DNA from: Palsa-892 sp035295845
GTDB lineage: Bacteria; Pseudomonadota; Alphaproteobacteria; Rhizobiales; Xanthobacteraceae
Direction: 5' to 3'
NCBI GenBank assembly: GCA_035295845.1
Contig: DATGIF010000015.1
Location: 1-64,000 of the forward strand
Length of the DNA: 64,000 nt
The translations under genes and the position numbers were made by a program. This document shows positions 48,008 to 56,181 of the stretch, piece after piece (within the stretch, counting starts at the first letter, position 1; every line of letters begins with the position of its first letter). The notes beneath the pieces were generated by a model that saw only the letters and a program-made list of their open reading frames with translations, was not told the DNA's origin and ran no database searches.

Positions 48008-48660
48008 CCGCGGCCCCAAACGGTCTCGATGTAGTTCTTGCCGTTCGAAGCGTTGGCGAGTTTCTTGCGCAGCTTGCAGATGAAGACGTCGATGATCTTC
48101 AGTTCAGGTTCGTCCATGCCGCCATAGAGATGGTTGAGGAACATCTCCTTGGTGAGCGTCGTGCCCTTGCGGAGCGACAGAAGCTCCAGCATCTGGTATT
48201 CCTTGCCGGTCAGATGCACCCGCGCGCCGTTCACCTCGACCGTCTTGGTGTCGAGATTGACGACGAGATCGCCGGTATTGATGACCGATTGCGCGTGACC
48301 CTTGGAGCGGCGCACGATCGCATGGATGCGGGCGACCAGCTCGTCCTTGTGGAAGGGCTTGGTCATGTAATCGTCGGCGCCGAAGCCCAACCCCTTCACC
48401 TTGTCCTCGATGCCGGCGAGGCCGGAGAGAATCAGGATCGGGGTCTTGATCTTGGCGACGCGGAGTGACCGCAGCACCTCGTAACCCGACATATCGGGGA
48501 GATTCAGGTCGAGAAGAATGATGTCGTAATCGTAAAGTTTACCGAGATCGACGCCCTCTTCGCCGAGATCGGTCACGTAGACGTTGAAGCTCTCGGATTT
48601 GAGCATCAACTCGATGCTCTTCGCCGTCGCGCCATCGTCCTCAATCAGAAGCACTCGCAT
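47959..48660 (-). CDS. ctrA: Cell-cycle master response regulator CtrA
   Basis: An OmpR-type regulator of 233 residues that controls cell division, DNA methylation and flagellar genes and silences the origin in Alphaproteobacteria. The receiver has acceptor D51 in ILLDLNLPDMSGYEV and the conserved MTKPFHKDELVARI. The winged-helix domain holds LTGKEYQMLELLSLRKGTTLTKEMFLNHLYGGMDEPELKIIDVFICKLRKKL, almost as in Caulobacter. It receives phosphate from ChpT (41575-42213). Its upstream region contains six GANTC sites. The last 49 bases overlap the cheR frame on the other strand. Confidence 0.97.
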   Translation of the reverse strand: MRVLLIEDDGATAKSIELMLKSESFNVYVTDLGEEGVDLGKLYDYDIILLDLNLPDMSGYEVLRSLRVAKIKTPILILSGLAGIEDKVKGLGFGADDYMTKPFHKDELVARIHAIVRRSKGHAQSVINTGDLVVNLDTKTVEVNGARVHLTGKEYQMLELLSLRKGTTLTKEMFLNHLYGGMDEPELKIIDVFICKLRKKLANASNGKNYIETVWGRGYVLREPLEGEARISA

Positions 48661-49001
48661 GCCAATCCCCTTCCAGGCCCTCTTCGGGGGACTCTTCCGG
48701 CCCGGGCGCCGCTTGCCCGTGTTACCGGCTCGGAAATCACGATTCGCACGCTAACGAGGAATGGTTAACAGAACCTAATTCCTGTTCACAAGGCGGTCAG
48801 AGGCAAATCTTCGCGAATCATCGTAAGATATTGACTCACGGTCAGATTCGCCCGGAACCCCCGTTAACGTGCGACTTCAAGAAGCCGAGCCAAGCAACAC
48901 CCCGAACACGCCGCCCCGAAAGGGGTCCCGGCGCCCGGAGGGTTCCTTAAGGATTAAGCAGGCGGGTAAACAAAACGTTGCCGCCCAACGCGGGTGATTC
49001 G
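48661..49001. promoter_or_regulatory. ctrA-fliI divergent promoter region with GANTC cluster
   Basis: These 341 bases without a gene contain six CcrM-type GANTC sites (48690, 48741, 48815, 48833, 48845, 48996), where base composition predicts about one. TTAA half-sites occur at 48765, 48864, 48947 and 48954. The element TTCC-TTAAGGA-TTAA (48943-48957), 44 bases before fliI, matches the motif seen before flhA and fliF. Methylation- and CtrA-dependent control is known for ctrA in Caulobacter; here it is inferred. Confidence 0.65.
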
Positions 49002-50327
49002 ATGAAAGCCCTGGCCGAACAGATCGCGGAACTCGACGGGCCCGAGATTTATGGGCGGGTGGCGGCGGTCCGGGGTCTGATGGTGGAGGTCGCGGGTCCG
49101 GTCCATGCCATGCCGGTGGGCGCACGGGTGGTCATCGAGACCGATCCTGCGCGCAGCGTGCCTTGCGAGGTGGTGGGCTTCGCCGGCGACAACGCACTCT
49201 TGATGCCGTTCGCACCCCTGGAAGGGGTGCGGCGCGGCTGTCGGGCGCTGGTTTCGTCGGCGCCGGCCGCGGTGCGGCCGTCGCCGGGCTGGCTCGGCCG
49301 GGTGGTCAACGCCATGGGCGAGCCGATCGACGGCAAGGGACCTTTGCCCGCCGGTTCCTCTCCTTATCCCTTCCGCTCACTGCCGCCGCCGGCGCATGCG
49401 CGAAGGCGCGTGGGCGGCCCGCTCGACCTTGGCGTGCGCGCCTTGAATGCCTTCACCACATGCTGCCGTGGCCAGCGCATGGGCATTTTTTCGGGCTCGG
49501 GCGTCGGGAAGTCAGTGCTCTTGTCGATGCTTGCCCGCAACGTTGCCGCCGACGTCTCGGTGATCGGGCTCGTGGGCGAACGCGGCCGCGAAGTGCAGGA
49601 GTTCATCCAAGATGATCTTGGCGAAGCGGGCCTTGCCCGCTCGGTGGTGGTGGTTTCGACCTCCGATGAGCCGGCCTTGATGCGCAGGCAGGCGGCGTAT
49701 CTGACGCACGCCATCGCCGAATATTTCCGCGACGAGGACAAGGACGTGTTGGTGCTGATGGATTCGGTCACCCGCTTCGCCATGGCCCAGCGCGAGATTG
49801 GGCTCTCAGCCGGCGAGCCGCCCACCTCCAAGGGCTATACCCCGACCGTTTTCACCGAACTGCCGCGGCTCCTCGAGCGGGCGGGGCCGGGCACGGGGCA
49901 AGGGACGATCACCGGCCTCTTCTCGGTGCTCGTGGACGGCGATGATCACAACGAGCCGGTCGCGGACGCCGTTCGCGGTATCCTCGACGGCCACATCGTC
50001 ATGGAGCGGGTGATCGCCGAACGGGGCCGTTATCCAGCCATTAACGTTTTGAAGTCGGTCTCCCGCACCATGCCGAAGGCCTGCGACCCGCAGTATCTGC
50101 CGGCCGTGATCCGGGCCAAGCGCGTGCTCTCGATCTATGGGGACATGGAGGAACTGATCCGGCTGGGGGCCTACCGGCAGGGTTCCAATGCCGAGACAGA
50201 CGAGGCAATCCGGCTATTTCCGGCGCTGGAAGCTTTTCTTGCCCAAGGTAAGGAAGAGGCAACCAATCTAGGCGAAGGATATAGCCACCTGGCGCGGATT
50301 GTTGGCGCCGGGGCAACTGAATCCTAA
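49002..50327 (+). CDS. fliI: Flagellum-specific ATPase FliI
   Basis: The F1-beta-like ATPase of the flagellar type III export apparatus; it delivers export cargo to the membrane gate with FliJ and FliH. The 441-residue protein has Walker A GSGVGKS (165-171), the GERGREVQEF motif, Walker B VLVLMDSVTRFAMAQREIGLSAGEPPTSKGYTP, and a conserved C-terminal domain. ATG 49002 is chosen; an in-frame TTG at 48978 adds eight residues with no clear ribosome-binding site. It is divergent from ctrA and is followed by fliJ after 24 bases. Confidence 0.96.
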   Translation: MKALAEQIAELDGPEIYGRVAAVRGLMVEVAGPVHAMPVGARVVIETDPARSVPCEVVGFAGDNALLMPFAPLEGVRRGCRALVSSAPAAVRPSPGWLGRVVNAMGEPIDGKGPLPAGSSPYPFRSLPPPAHARRRVGGPLDLGVRALNAFTTCCRGQRMGIFSGSGVGKSVLLSMLARNVAADVSVIGLVGERGREVQEFIQDDLGEAGLARSVVVVSTSDEPALMRRQAAYLTHAIAEYFRDEDKDVLVLMDSVTRFAMAQREIGLSAGEPPTSKGYTPTVFTELPRLLERAGPGTGQGTITGLFSVLVDGDDHNEPVADAVRGILDGHIVMERVIAERGRYPAINVLKSVSRTMPKACDPQYLPAVIRAKRVLSIYGDMEELIRLGAYRQGSNAETDEAIRLFPALEAFLAQGKEEATNLGEGYSHLARIVGAGATES

Positions 50328-50351
50328 CCGGTCGCGTGGAGTATCGCCGGT

Positions 50352-50759
50352 ATGAAATCGCGTGAAACCTTGATCCGCCTGAAGCGCTTCCAGGTCGATG
50401 AAAAGCGCCGCCAGGTCGCCCAGATCGAGTCGATGATCGCCGAGTTCGAGCGCATGACCGCCGATCTCGAGCGTGAAATCAGGACCGAACAGGAGCGCGC
50501 CGGAATCTCCGATCCCGGTCACTTCGCCTATCCGACCTATGCCAAGGCCGCGATTCAGCGCCGCGACAACCTCGCCCGCTCAGTGAACGACCTCAAGGTG
50601 CAGCTCGAAGACGCGCGTGCGGCACTCGCCGAAGCGTTCGAGGAGCTGAAGAAGGTCGAGATTCTGGAAGAGCGCGACCATCAGCGCGAGCGCGCCGAGG
50701 ATGCCGCGCACGAGCAGGCTGAACTCGACCATATCGGCGCCCACCGCGTTCGCGCCTGA
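50352..50759 (+). CDS. fliJ: Flagellar export protein FliJ
   Basis: A 135-residue, almost wholly helical coiled-coil protein (LIRLKRFQVDEKRRQVAQIESMIAEFERMTADLEREI, then LARSVNDLKVQLEDARAALAEAFEELKKVE). It has the size, composition and position of FliJ, the central stalk that couples FliI to the FlhA export gate. It is second in the fliI-fliJ unit and meets a convergent GNAT gene six bases after its stop. Confidence 0.9.
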   Translation: MKSRETLIRLKRFQVDEKRRQVAQIESMIAEFERMTADLEREIRTEQERAGISDPGHFAYPTYAKAAIQRRDNLARSVNDLKVQLEDARAALAEAFEELKKVEILEERDHQRERAEDAAHEQAELDHIGAHRVRA

Positions 50760-50765
50760 ATTCGA

Positions 50766-51374
50766 TCAGCGATCGATGATGATGGGGATGTGCGGCGCCG
50801 CCGTGCGCGGCAGGATTCCGTGCAGGCGCGGATCGTCGGCGATCTCGACCGAGCGCGAATAGGGCACGAAGCCGGTCTTCAGGTAGAATCCGAGCGCACG
50901 CGGATGGTCGAGCGTGCAAGTATGGATCGTCACCCGCTTCGGCCCGCGGCTCCAGGCGATCTCGAGCGCCCGGTTCATCAAGTAGCGTCCGGCGCCCTTG
51001 CCGAGGAGCGAAGGGACGACGCCGAGAAAAGCGATCTCGGTGTCGGGGAAACGGCGCTGGTCGATTTCGAGAATGCCCTCGTCGCGGCCGCGGTAGCGAA
51101 GCGCGTGCACTTCGACGGCAGGATCGTGGCTGATGGCGGCGAGCGCCGTATCGTCTAGGGCGAGCCGGGAGAACCACAGCCAGCTCTCGCCCACCCGGCG
51201 ATAGAGCTCGCGATACCAGCCGAGATCGGGCGTGGGCTGGCGCCGGAGTGCATATTCTCCCTGCTTCACGTGTTCGCGCCGGAGCGGAAGCTTCGTCCGC
51301 ATCTCAAGATGCGTGACCACCGCCGCGATTTGACCCGGGGCGACCAGCGTGAATTCGTCTTTGAGGGCTTTCAT
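50766..51374 (-). CDS. GNAT family N-acetyltransferase
   Basis: A 202-residue protein with the GNAT acetyl-CoA motif: FPDTEIAFLGVVPSLLGKGAGRYLMNRALEIAW (motif A with the pyrophosphate-binding GKGAGR loop), then VTIHTCTLDHPRALGFYLKTGFVPYSR. The substrate is unknown. It lies within the flagellar block between fliJ (convergent) and flhA (46 bases, same strand), but nothing in its sequence ties it to motility. Confidence 0.9.
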   Translation of the reverse strand: MKALKDEFTLVAPGQIAAVVTHLEMRTKLPLRREHVKQGEYALRRQPTPDLGWYRELYRRVGESWLWFSRLALDDTALAAISHDPAVEVHALRYRGRDEGILEIDQRRFPDTEIAFLGVVPSLLGKGAGRYLMNRALEIAWSRGPKRVTIHTCTLDHPRALGFYLKTGFVPYSRSVEIADDPRLHGILPRTAAPHIPIIIDR

Positions 51375-51420
51375 TCCGATCCGTTCGCGCTCCGGGGCGA
51401 TTATCCCTCGCGCCGCCGCT

Positions 51421-53535
51421 TCAGACGCTGCCGATTGTCTTCAGCCGGATGCGCGGATGAATCTCGCTTTGCGATAATACCGTAGTCTGCGGCCGAAAGC
51501 GCTCAACAATCGAGCGCACGAAAGGCCGCGCCCCGGCGCTCGCGAGCAGAATAGGCGTCTCGGCCTGACGCCCGGCTTCTTCGAAGCGCTCGCGCACGAG
51601 GCTGACAAATTCCGACAATTTCGAGGGTTGCATGGCAAGCGTGCGCGCATCGCCTTCGCCGACCATCGATTCGGCGAAGGTCTGTTCCCATTTGGGCGAG
51701 AGTGAAATCAGCGCGAGATAGCCCTGTGGCGACAGGTTCATGGCGCAGATCTGGCGGCCGAGGCGCGCGCGCACATGCTCGACGATTTGCGCCGGATTGC
51801 GGGTGATTGGCAACGCGTCGGCGATGCCTTCGAGGATGGTTCCGAGGTCGCGGATCGAGACACGTTCGGACAGGAGATGCTGCAGCACGCGGTGGATCAC
51901 CGAATGCGAGATATGCGCGGGCACCATGTCCTTGACGAGATCGGCCTCCTCCTTCGGCAGTTCCTTGATCAGCTTCTGGACCTCGCCATAGGAAAGGAGG
52001 TCGGCCATGTTGGCCTTCAAGACCTCCGCGAGATGCGTCGACATCACCGTCGCAGCGTCCACGACGGTGTAACCGCGGAGCGAGGCTTCTTCGCGCAGGC
52101 TCTCGTCGACCCAGGTGGCGGGCAGGCCGAAGGTGGGCTCGACGGTATGGAAGCCGGGGAGATCGACCTGTTTGCCAGCGGGGTCCATGACCATGTGGCA
52201 GCCGGGCTGCACCTTGCCGGTGCCGGCCTCGACCTCTTTGACCTTGATTACGTAGCTAGAGGAATCGAGCTGCACATTGTCGAGGATCCGCACCGACGGC
52301 ATCACGAAGCCCATCTCGCTCGCGAGGTTCCGCCGCAGCGCCTTGATCTGTTCAGTCAGTCGGTCGTTGCCGTTGGGGCCATTCACCAGCGGCAGCAAGG
52401 CGTAGCCGATCTCGATGCGGAGGTCGTCCATCTTGAGCGCGGCCGTGACCGGCTCCTCCGCGGGCTTGTCGACCGCGACGGTTCCTTTCACCGTCTCTTC
52501 TGCGGCCGCCTCGCGCGACTTCTTGTCGCTGAAATATGCAAGCGCCGCGGCGCCGGCGCCGAGCGTGAGGAACGGAAACATCGGAATGCCGGGAAGGAGC
52601 GCCATGACGAGCATGACACCCGCCGACATGCCAAGCGCCTTCGGGTAGCCGGAGAGCTGGCGCAAGAGCGCCTGATCGGCAGCGCCCGAAACGCCTGCCT
52701 TCGACACCAGGAGGCCGGCGGCGGTGGAGACGATCAGCGCGGGAATTTGCGTCACCAGGCCGTCGCCGACGGTGAGCAGCGTGTAGGTGCGTCCAGCGGC
52801 GGCGAAACTCATGCTTTGCTGGGCGACACCGATCACGATGCCGCCGACGACGTTGATGAAAACGATCAGAAGGCCGGCGACGGCGTCGCCGCGCACGAAT
52901 TTCGAGGCGCCGTCCATGGCGCCGTAGAAGGCGCTTTCGTCCTCGAGTTGCTTGCGGCGGCGGCGGGCCTCGGCCTCGTCGATGAGGCCAGCGGACAGAT
53001 CCGCATCGATCGCCATCTGCTTGCCGGGCATGGCGTCGAGGGTGAAACGCGCCGCGACCTCGGCGATGCGGCCGGAACCCTTGGTGATGACGACGAAGTT
53101 CACGATCACCAGGATCGAAAACACGATGATGCCGATCACGAAATTGCCGCCCATGACGAAATTACCGAAGGCCTCGATCACGTGGCCGGCCGCCGCGGTG
53201 CCTGAATGGCCGTTCGCGAGAATGAGCCGTGTCGAGGCGAGGTTGAGCGCGAGCCGGAGCATGGTCGCGATCAGGAGCACGGTCGGAAAGGCAGAGAATT
53301 CGAGCGGCGCGTGAATGAACAGCGCCGTCATCAGGATCAGCACCGAAAAGATGATCGAAAGCGCGAGCGAAAGGTCAAGGAGGATCGGCGGCAGCGGCAA
53401 GATCAGGACAACGAGGATCGCCATGACCGCGATCGCAAGCGCCAGGTCGCCGCGGCGCAGGAGCGCGCCTAACTCGGCGAGGCCCGGCAACTTTATGCCG
53501 GGCGCGGTCGTCTCTCCTGCGGTGATGTCGGTCAT
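51421..53535 (-). CDS. flhA: Flagellar export gate protein FlhA
   Basis: The main membrane component of the flagellar type III export gate, 704 residues. The N-terminal half has eight hydrophobic segments with LLLSL-like motifs (LPPILLDLSLALSIIFSVLIL, FPTVLLIATMLRLALNLASTRLIL) and the family signature GSGRIAEVAARFTLDAMPGKQMAIDADLSAG. The cytoplasmic C-terminal half binds export chaperones. ATG 53535 is chosen over an upstream in-frame start because AGGGG precedes it. It has its own promoter region, with a CtrA-like box at 53590 and a terminator from the fliF operon just upstream. Confidence 0.97.
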   Translation of the reverse strand: MTDITAGETTAPGIKLPGLAELGALLRRGDLALAIAVMAILVVLILPLPPILLDLSLALSIIFSVLILMTALFIHAPLEFSAFPTVLLIATMLRLALNLASTRLILANGHSGTAAAGHVIEAFGNFVMGGNFVIGIIVFSILVIVNFVVITKGSGRIAEVAARFTLDAMPGKQMAIDADLSAGLIDEAEARRRRKQLEDESAFYGAMDGASKFVRGDAVAGLLIVFINVVGGIVIGVAQQSMSFAAAGRTYTLLTVGDGLVTQIPALIVSTAAGLLVSKAGVSGAADQALLRQLSGYPKALGMSAGVMLVMALLPGIPMFPFLTLGAGAAALAYFSDKKSREAAAEETVKGTVAVDKPAEEPVTAALKMDDLRIEIGYALLPLVNGPNGNDRLTEQIKALRRNLASEMGFVMPSVRILDNVQLDSSSYVIKVKEVEAGTGKVQPGCHMVMDPAGKQVDLPGFHTVEPTFGLPATWVDESLREEASLRGYTVVDAATVMSTHLAEVLKANMADLLSYGEVQKLIKELPKEEADLVKDMVPAHISHSVIHRVLQHLLSERVSIRDLGTILEGIADALPITRNPAQIVEHVRARLGRQICAMNLSPQGYLALISLSPKWEQTFAESMVGEGDARTLAMQPSKLSEFVSLVRERFEEAGRQAETPILLASAGARPFVRSIVERFRPQTTVLSQSEIHPRIRLKTIGSV

Positions 53536-53589
53536 TGCCCCTGGCGCGAATGCGCGATTCCCTGTGGGCAAAATTTGCCGGGTGCATGG

Positions 53590-53604
53590 TTAGCGGACGG
53601 TTAA
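53590..53604 (-). promoter_or_regulatory. CtrA-like box upstream of flhA
   Basis: TTAG-CGGACGG-TTAA, one mismatch from TTAA-N7-TTAA and preceded by GG, as in the fliF and fliI promoters. It lies 55 bases before the flhA start. The motif is read on the plus strand. Confidence 0.5.
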
Positions 53605-53646
53605 CGCGTGAAGCCCCGGGGCGCTATTTTCGCGCATAACCCGGCT

Positions 53647-53680
53647 GAAAAAACGAAAGGCGCGGACCGAAGCCCGCGCC
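53647..53680 (-). terminator. Intrinsic terminator after flbD (minus strand)
   Basis: On the minus strand GGCGCGG pairs with CCGCGCC across GCTTCGGT, followed by TTTCGTTTTTT. It ends the fliF-flbD transcript before flhA. Confidence 0.85.
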
Positions 53681-53723
53681 CTCTCGCTCCCCATCGGGCC
53701 GCTAATCGCGGCCCGAATCGAAA

Positions 53724-55085
53724 TCAGGCCGCCGAAGGCGCGATGCCCGAGGCGGGTGAGGGCACGGCATAGCCTTCGGCCATGTATTCGTTGAGCTTGT
53801 TGCGCAGCGTGCGGATCGAGATGCCGAGAATATTTGCCGCATGCGTGCGGTTGCCGAGGCAATGCTTGAGCGTGTCCAGGATGAGATCGCGTTCGACCTC
53901 GGCGACGGTGCGGCCGACATGCGAGGCGGCTATGCCCTCGGCGACGCGCGCCGCGTGCGCGGCGGGTCCGTTCGCCGCTTCCAGCTTCGAGCCGTCGGGA
54001 AGGCGGATCGCCTCGACGCCGATCTCGGCGTCGCTCGCGAGCAGCACCGCCCGATGGATGGTGTTCTCAAGCTCGCGCACGTTGCCCGGCCAGCGCGCGC
54101 GTTTGAGTTCCTCACGGGCATCGGCCGAAAGCGGACGCAGCGGCAGGCCGTTTTGCCGCGCGTAATGGGCGGCGAAGTAGCTGGCGAGTTCGAGGATGTC
54201 GCCGGTCCGCTCGCGCAGCGGCGGGATTTTCAGGTTCACGACGTTGAGGCGATAGAGAAGATCCTCGCGGAAATGTCCCTGCTTCACCTCGTCGGCGAGA
54301 TTGCGGTTGGAGGTCGCGATGATGCGGATGTCGACTGCGACCGGCTTGGCGCCGCCGACGCGGTCGATGACGCGCTCCTGCAGCGCGCGCAGGAGTTTTG
54401 CCTGCAGGCGCGTGTCCATCTCGGAGATTTCGTCGAGCAACAGCGTGCCGCCGTTCGCTTCTTCGAATTTGCCGATCCGGCGCGCGATGGCGCCGGTGAA
54501 GGCGCCTTTCTCGTGGCCGAACAATTCGGATTCGAGGAGGTTCTCCGGAATGGCGGCGCAGTTGACCGAAACGAACGGCTTGTTCGCGCGCGCGCTCTTG
54601 TTGTGGACGTAGCGCGCGATCATTTCCTTGCCGGTGCCGGATTCGCCGGTAACCAGGATCGAGGCTTCGGAAGCCGCGATTTGGCCCGCGAGTTTCACGA
54701 CTTCCGCCATAGCCTCGTCGCGATAGACGAGATCGCGCGCATCATCGGCGACAGCCGCGAGCAAGGCCGCGATCAGCTCGGGGTCGGGCGGAAGCGGGAT
54801 ATATTCCTTGGCGCCGGCGTGGATCGCCGCCACCGCCGCGCGAGCGTCATTGTCGGTGCCGCAGGCAACGATCGGCGTCGCGATGCGCTCGGCCGTGAGC
54901 TTGCCGGCGAGATCGCGAATGTCGAGCGCAACGTCGACCATCAGGAGATCGGCGCCGCGCGTGCGCAGCACCCTCAGCGCCTGCTCCGTGTCGATCGCGT
55001 GGGTGACCGCAGCGCCGCGGTCGACCGCGATTTTGGTGGCGGCGCTGAGCTGGCCTTTCAGCGTTCCGATAATGAGGAGTCGCAT
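53724..55085 (-). CDS. flbD: Sigma-54-dependent flagellar regulator FlbD
   Basis: An NtrC-type activator of late flagellar genes, 453 residues. The central AAA+ domain has Walker A GESGTGKE, the sigma-54-contact GAFTGA, Walker B GTLLLDEIS and the GHFREDLLYRLNVV and RWPGNVRELEN motifs. The C-terminal Fis-type helix-turn-helix is NRTHAANILGISIRTLRNKLNEY. The N-terminal receiver-like domain lacks the usual Asp pair (it begins MRLLIIGTLKGQ), as in Caulobacter FlbD, so control by phosphorylation is doubtful. It is the last gene of the fliF operon, 22 bases after fliN. Confidence 0.93.
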   Translation of the reverse strand: MRLLIIGTLKGQLSAATKIAVDRGAAVTHAIDTEQALRVLRTRGADLLMVDVALDIRDLAGKLTAERIATPIVACGTDNDARAAVAAIHAGAKEYIPLPPDPELIAALLAAVADDARDLVYRDEAMAEVVKLAGQIAASEASILVTGESGTGKEMIARYVHNKSARANKPFVSVNCAAIPENLLESELFGHEKGAFTGAIARRIGKFEEANGGTLLLDEISEMDTRLQAKLLRALQERVIDRVGGAKPVAVDIRIIATSNRNLADEVKQGHFREDLLYRLNVVNLKIPPLRERTGDILELASYFAAHYARQNGLPLRPLSADAREELKRARWPGNVRELENTIHRAVLLASDAEIGVEAIRLPDGSKLEAANGPAAHAARVAEGIAASHVGRTVAEVERDLILDTLKHCLGNRTHAANILGISIRTLRNKLNEYMAEGYAVPSPASGIAPSAA

Positions 55086-55107
55086 GGCTGTACCTCCTTA
55101 CAGACTG

Positions 55108-55488
55108 TCAGTTACGCTCAGACTTGATGATTTCCGTCATGGTGACGCCGAGCCGGTCCTCGACGAGGACCACCTCGCCGCGGGCGACGAGCCGGTTGTT
55201 CACGAAGATGTCGATCGATTCGCCCACCTTGCGGTCGAGTTCGAGCACGGTCCCGGGTCCGAGTTTCAGGAGATCGCCGATATCCATGCGCGTGCGGCCG
55301 AGCACCGCCGACACGTGCACCGGCACGTCAAGCACGGCTTCGAGATCGGACGCCGTCTTCAACGATACCGAATCCTCGGGCGCGATCGACGGCGCCGATT
55401 CGGCGCGGGCGACCATCTCGACATCGCGTTCGAGATTGGGCAGCGGCGGCTTGTCGGTCGGGTTGCTGGCCGTGGGCTGGTCGCTCAT
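55108..55488 (-). CDS. fliN: Flagellar motor switch protein FliN
   Basis: A 126-residue C-ring component that helps set rotation direction and supports export. The SpoA domain is complete: LEAVLDVPVHVSAVLGRTRMDIGDLLKLGPGTVLELDRKVGE, then VNNRLVARGEVVLVEDRLGVTMTEII. An acidic, disordered N-terminus of about 45 residues precedes it. The start overlaps the fliH stop by four bases. Confidence 0.95.
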   Translation of the reverse strand: MSDQPTASNPTDKPPLPNLERDVEMVARAESAPSIAPEDSVSLKTASDLEAVLDVPVHVSAVLGRTRMDIGDLLKLGPGTVLELDRKVGESIDIFVNNRLVARGEVVLVEDRLGVTMTEIIKSERN

Positions 55489-56174
55489 TTTGCGGTCTCC
55501 GAATCGGAAAGACTCAAGGATTTCGTGCTGGTTTTAAGATAGCGCGCGACGACCTCGGCAATGCGCGCTTCGATCGCGGCGCGGTCGCGGACAACGCCGC
55601 CATCGGCCCATTCGATGCGGCAATCATCAGCCGCAAGCCCGCGCTCGGGCAGGATCACGAGCCGGCCGGCGTAGCCGCGGGCTTCGGCGAGCTTCGTCAG
55701 CCGGGCGCTCGCGGGCTCCACAAGTTCGGTCGCGACGCGGACAACGACGTGGGGCGCTGAACGCACCTGCGTGAGAATTCCGCCGACCAGGCGTTCGATT
55801 TCAGCGATCGGTTCGCGGTTGATGAGCGCGGGCGCGAGCTGGCGCGAGACCGCCAGCGCCACCTCGACGGCCTCGGCTTCGAGCCGCGCTTCCAAACCGT
55901 GCAGCTGGCCGGAGATGTCGCTCATGGCTTCCGCGACCTTTTCCGCGGCGGCGGCGGCGCGCTGTTCGATGCGGGCAAGGGTCGCGGCCGAGCCCTCGGC
56001 AAAGCCGCGCCGATAGCCTTCGGCTTCCGCCTTCGCCGCCGCCTCGGCGGTTTCGGCCGCGGTGAGACGCGCGCCGCGCCGGCCGCCGCCGAATTCGTCG
56101 TCGAACAGGAACTTGACCGGGCGGTTCACCGGTTCCTCCGATTTTGTGGTCCTGCGCTCTGCGGTGGTGGACAT
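55485..56174 (-). CDS. fliH: Flagellar assembly protein FliH
   Basis: A 229-residue regulator of the FliI ATPase. It has an N-terminal basic segment (PVNRPVKFLFDDEFGG), a long Ala/Glu-rich helix (AAETAEAAAKAEAEGYRRGFAEG), and a C-terminal V-ATPase-E-like domain (VRVATELVEPASARLTKLAEARGYAGRLVILPE). Sequence conservation in FliH is low, so assignment rests on composition and on position between fliG and fliN. ATG 56174 is preferred over 56210, which would reach into fliG. Confidence 0.85.
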   Translation of the reverse strand: MSTTAERRTTKSEEPVNRPVKFLFDDEFGGGRRGARLTAAETAEAAAKAEAEGYRRGFAEGSAATLARIEQRAAAAAEKVAEAMSDISGQLHGLEARLEAEAVEVALAVSRQLAPALINREPIAEIERLVGGILTQVRSAPHVVVRVATELVEPASARLTKLAEARGYAGRLVILPERGLAADDCRIEWADGGVVRDRAAIEARIAEVVARYLKTSTKSLSLSDSETAK

Positions 56175-56181
56175 CGTGGCC

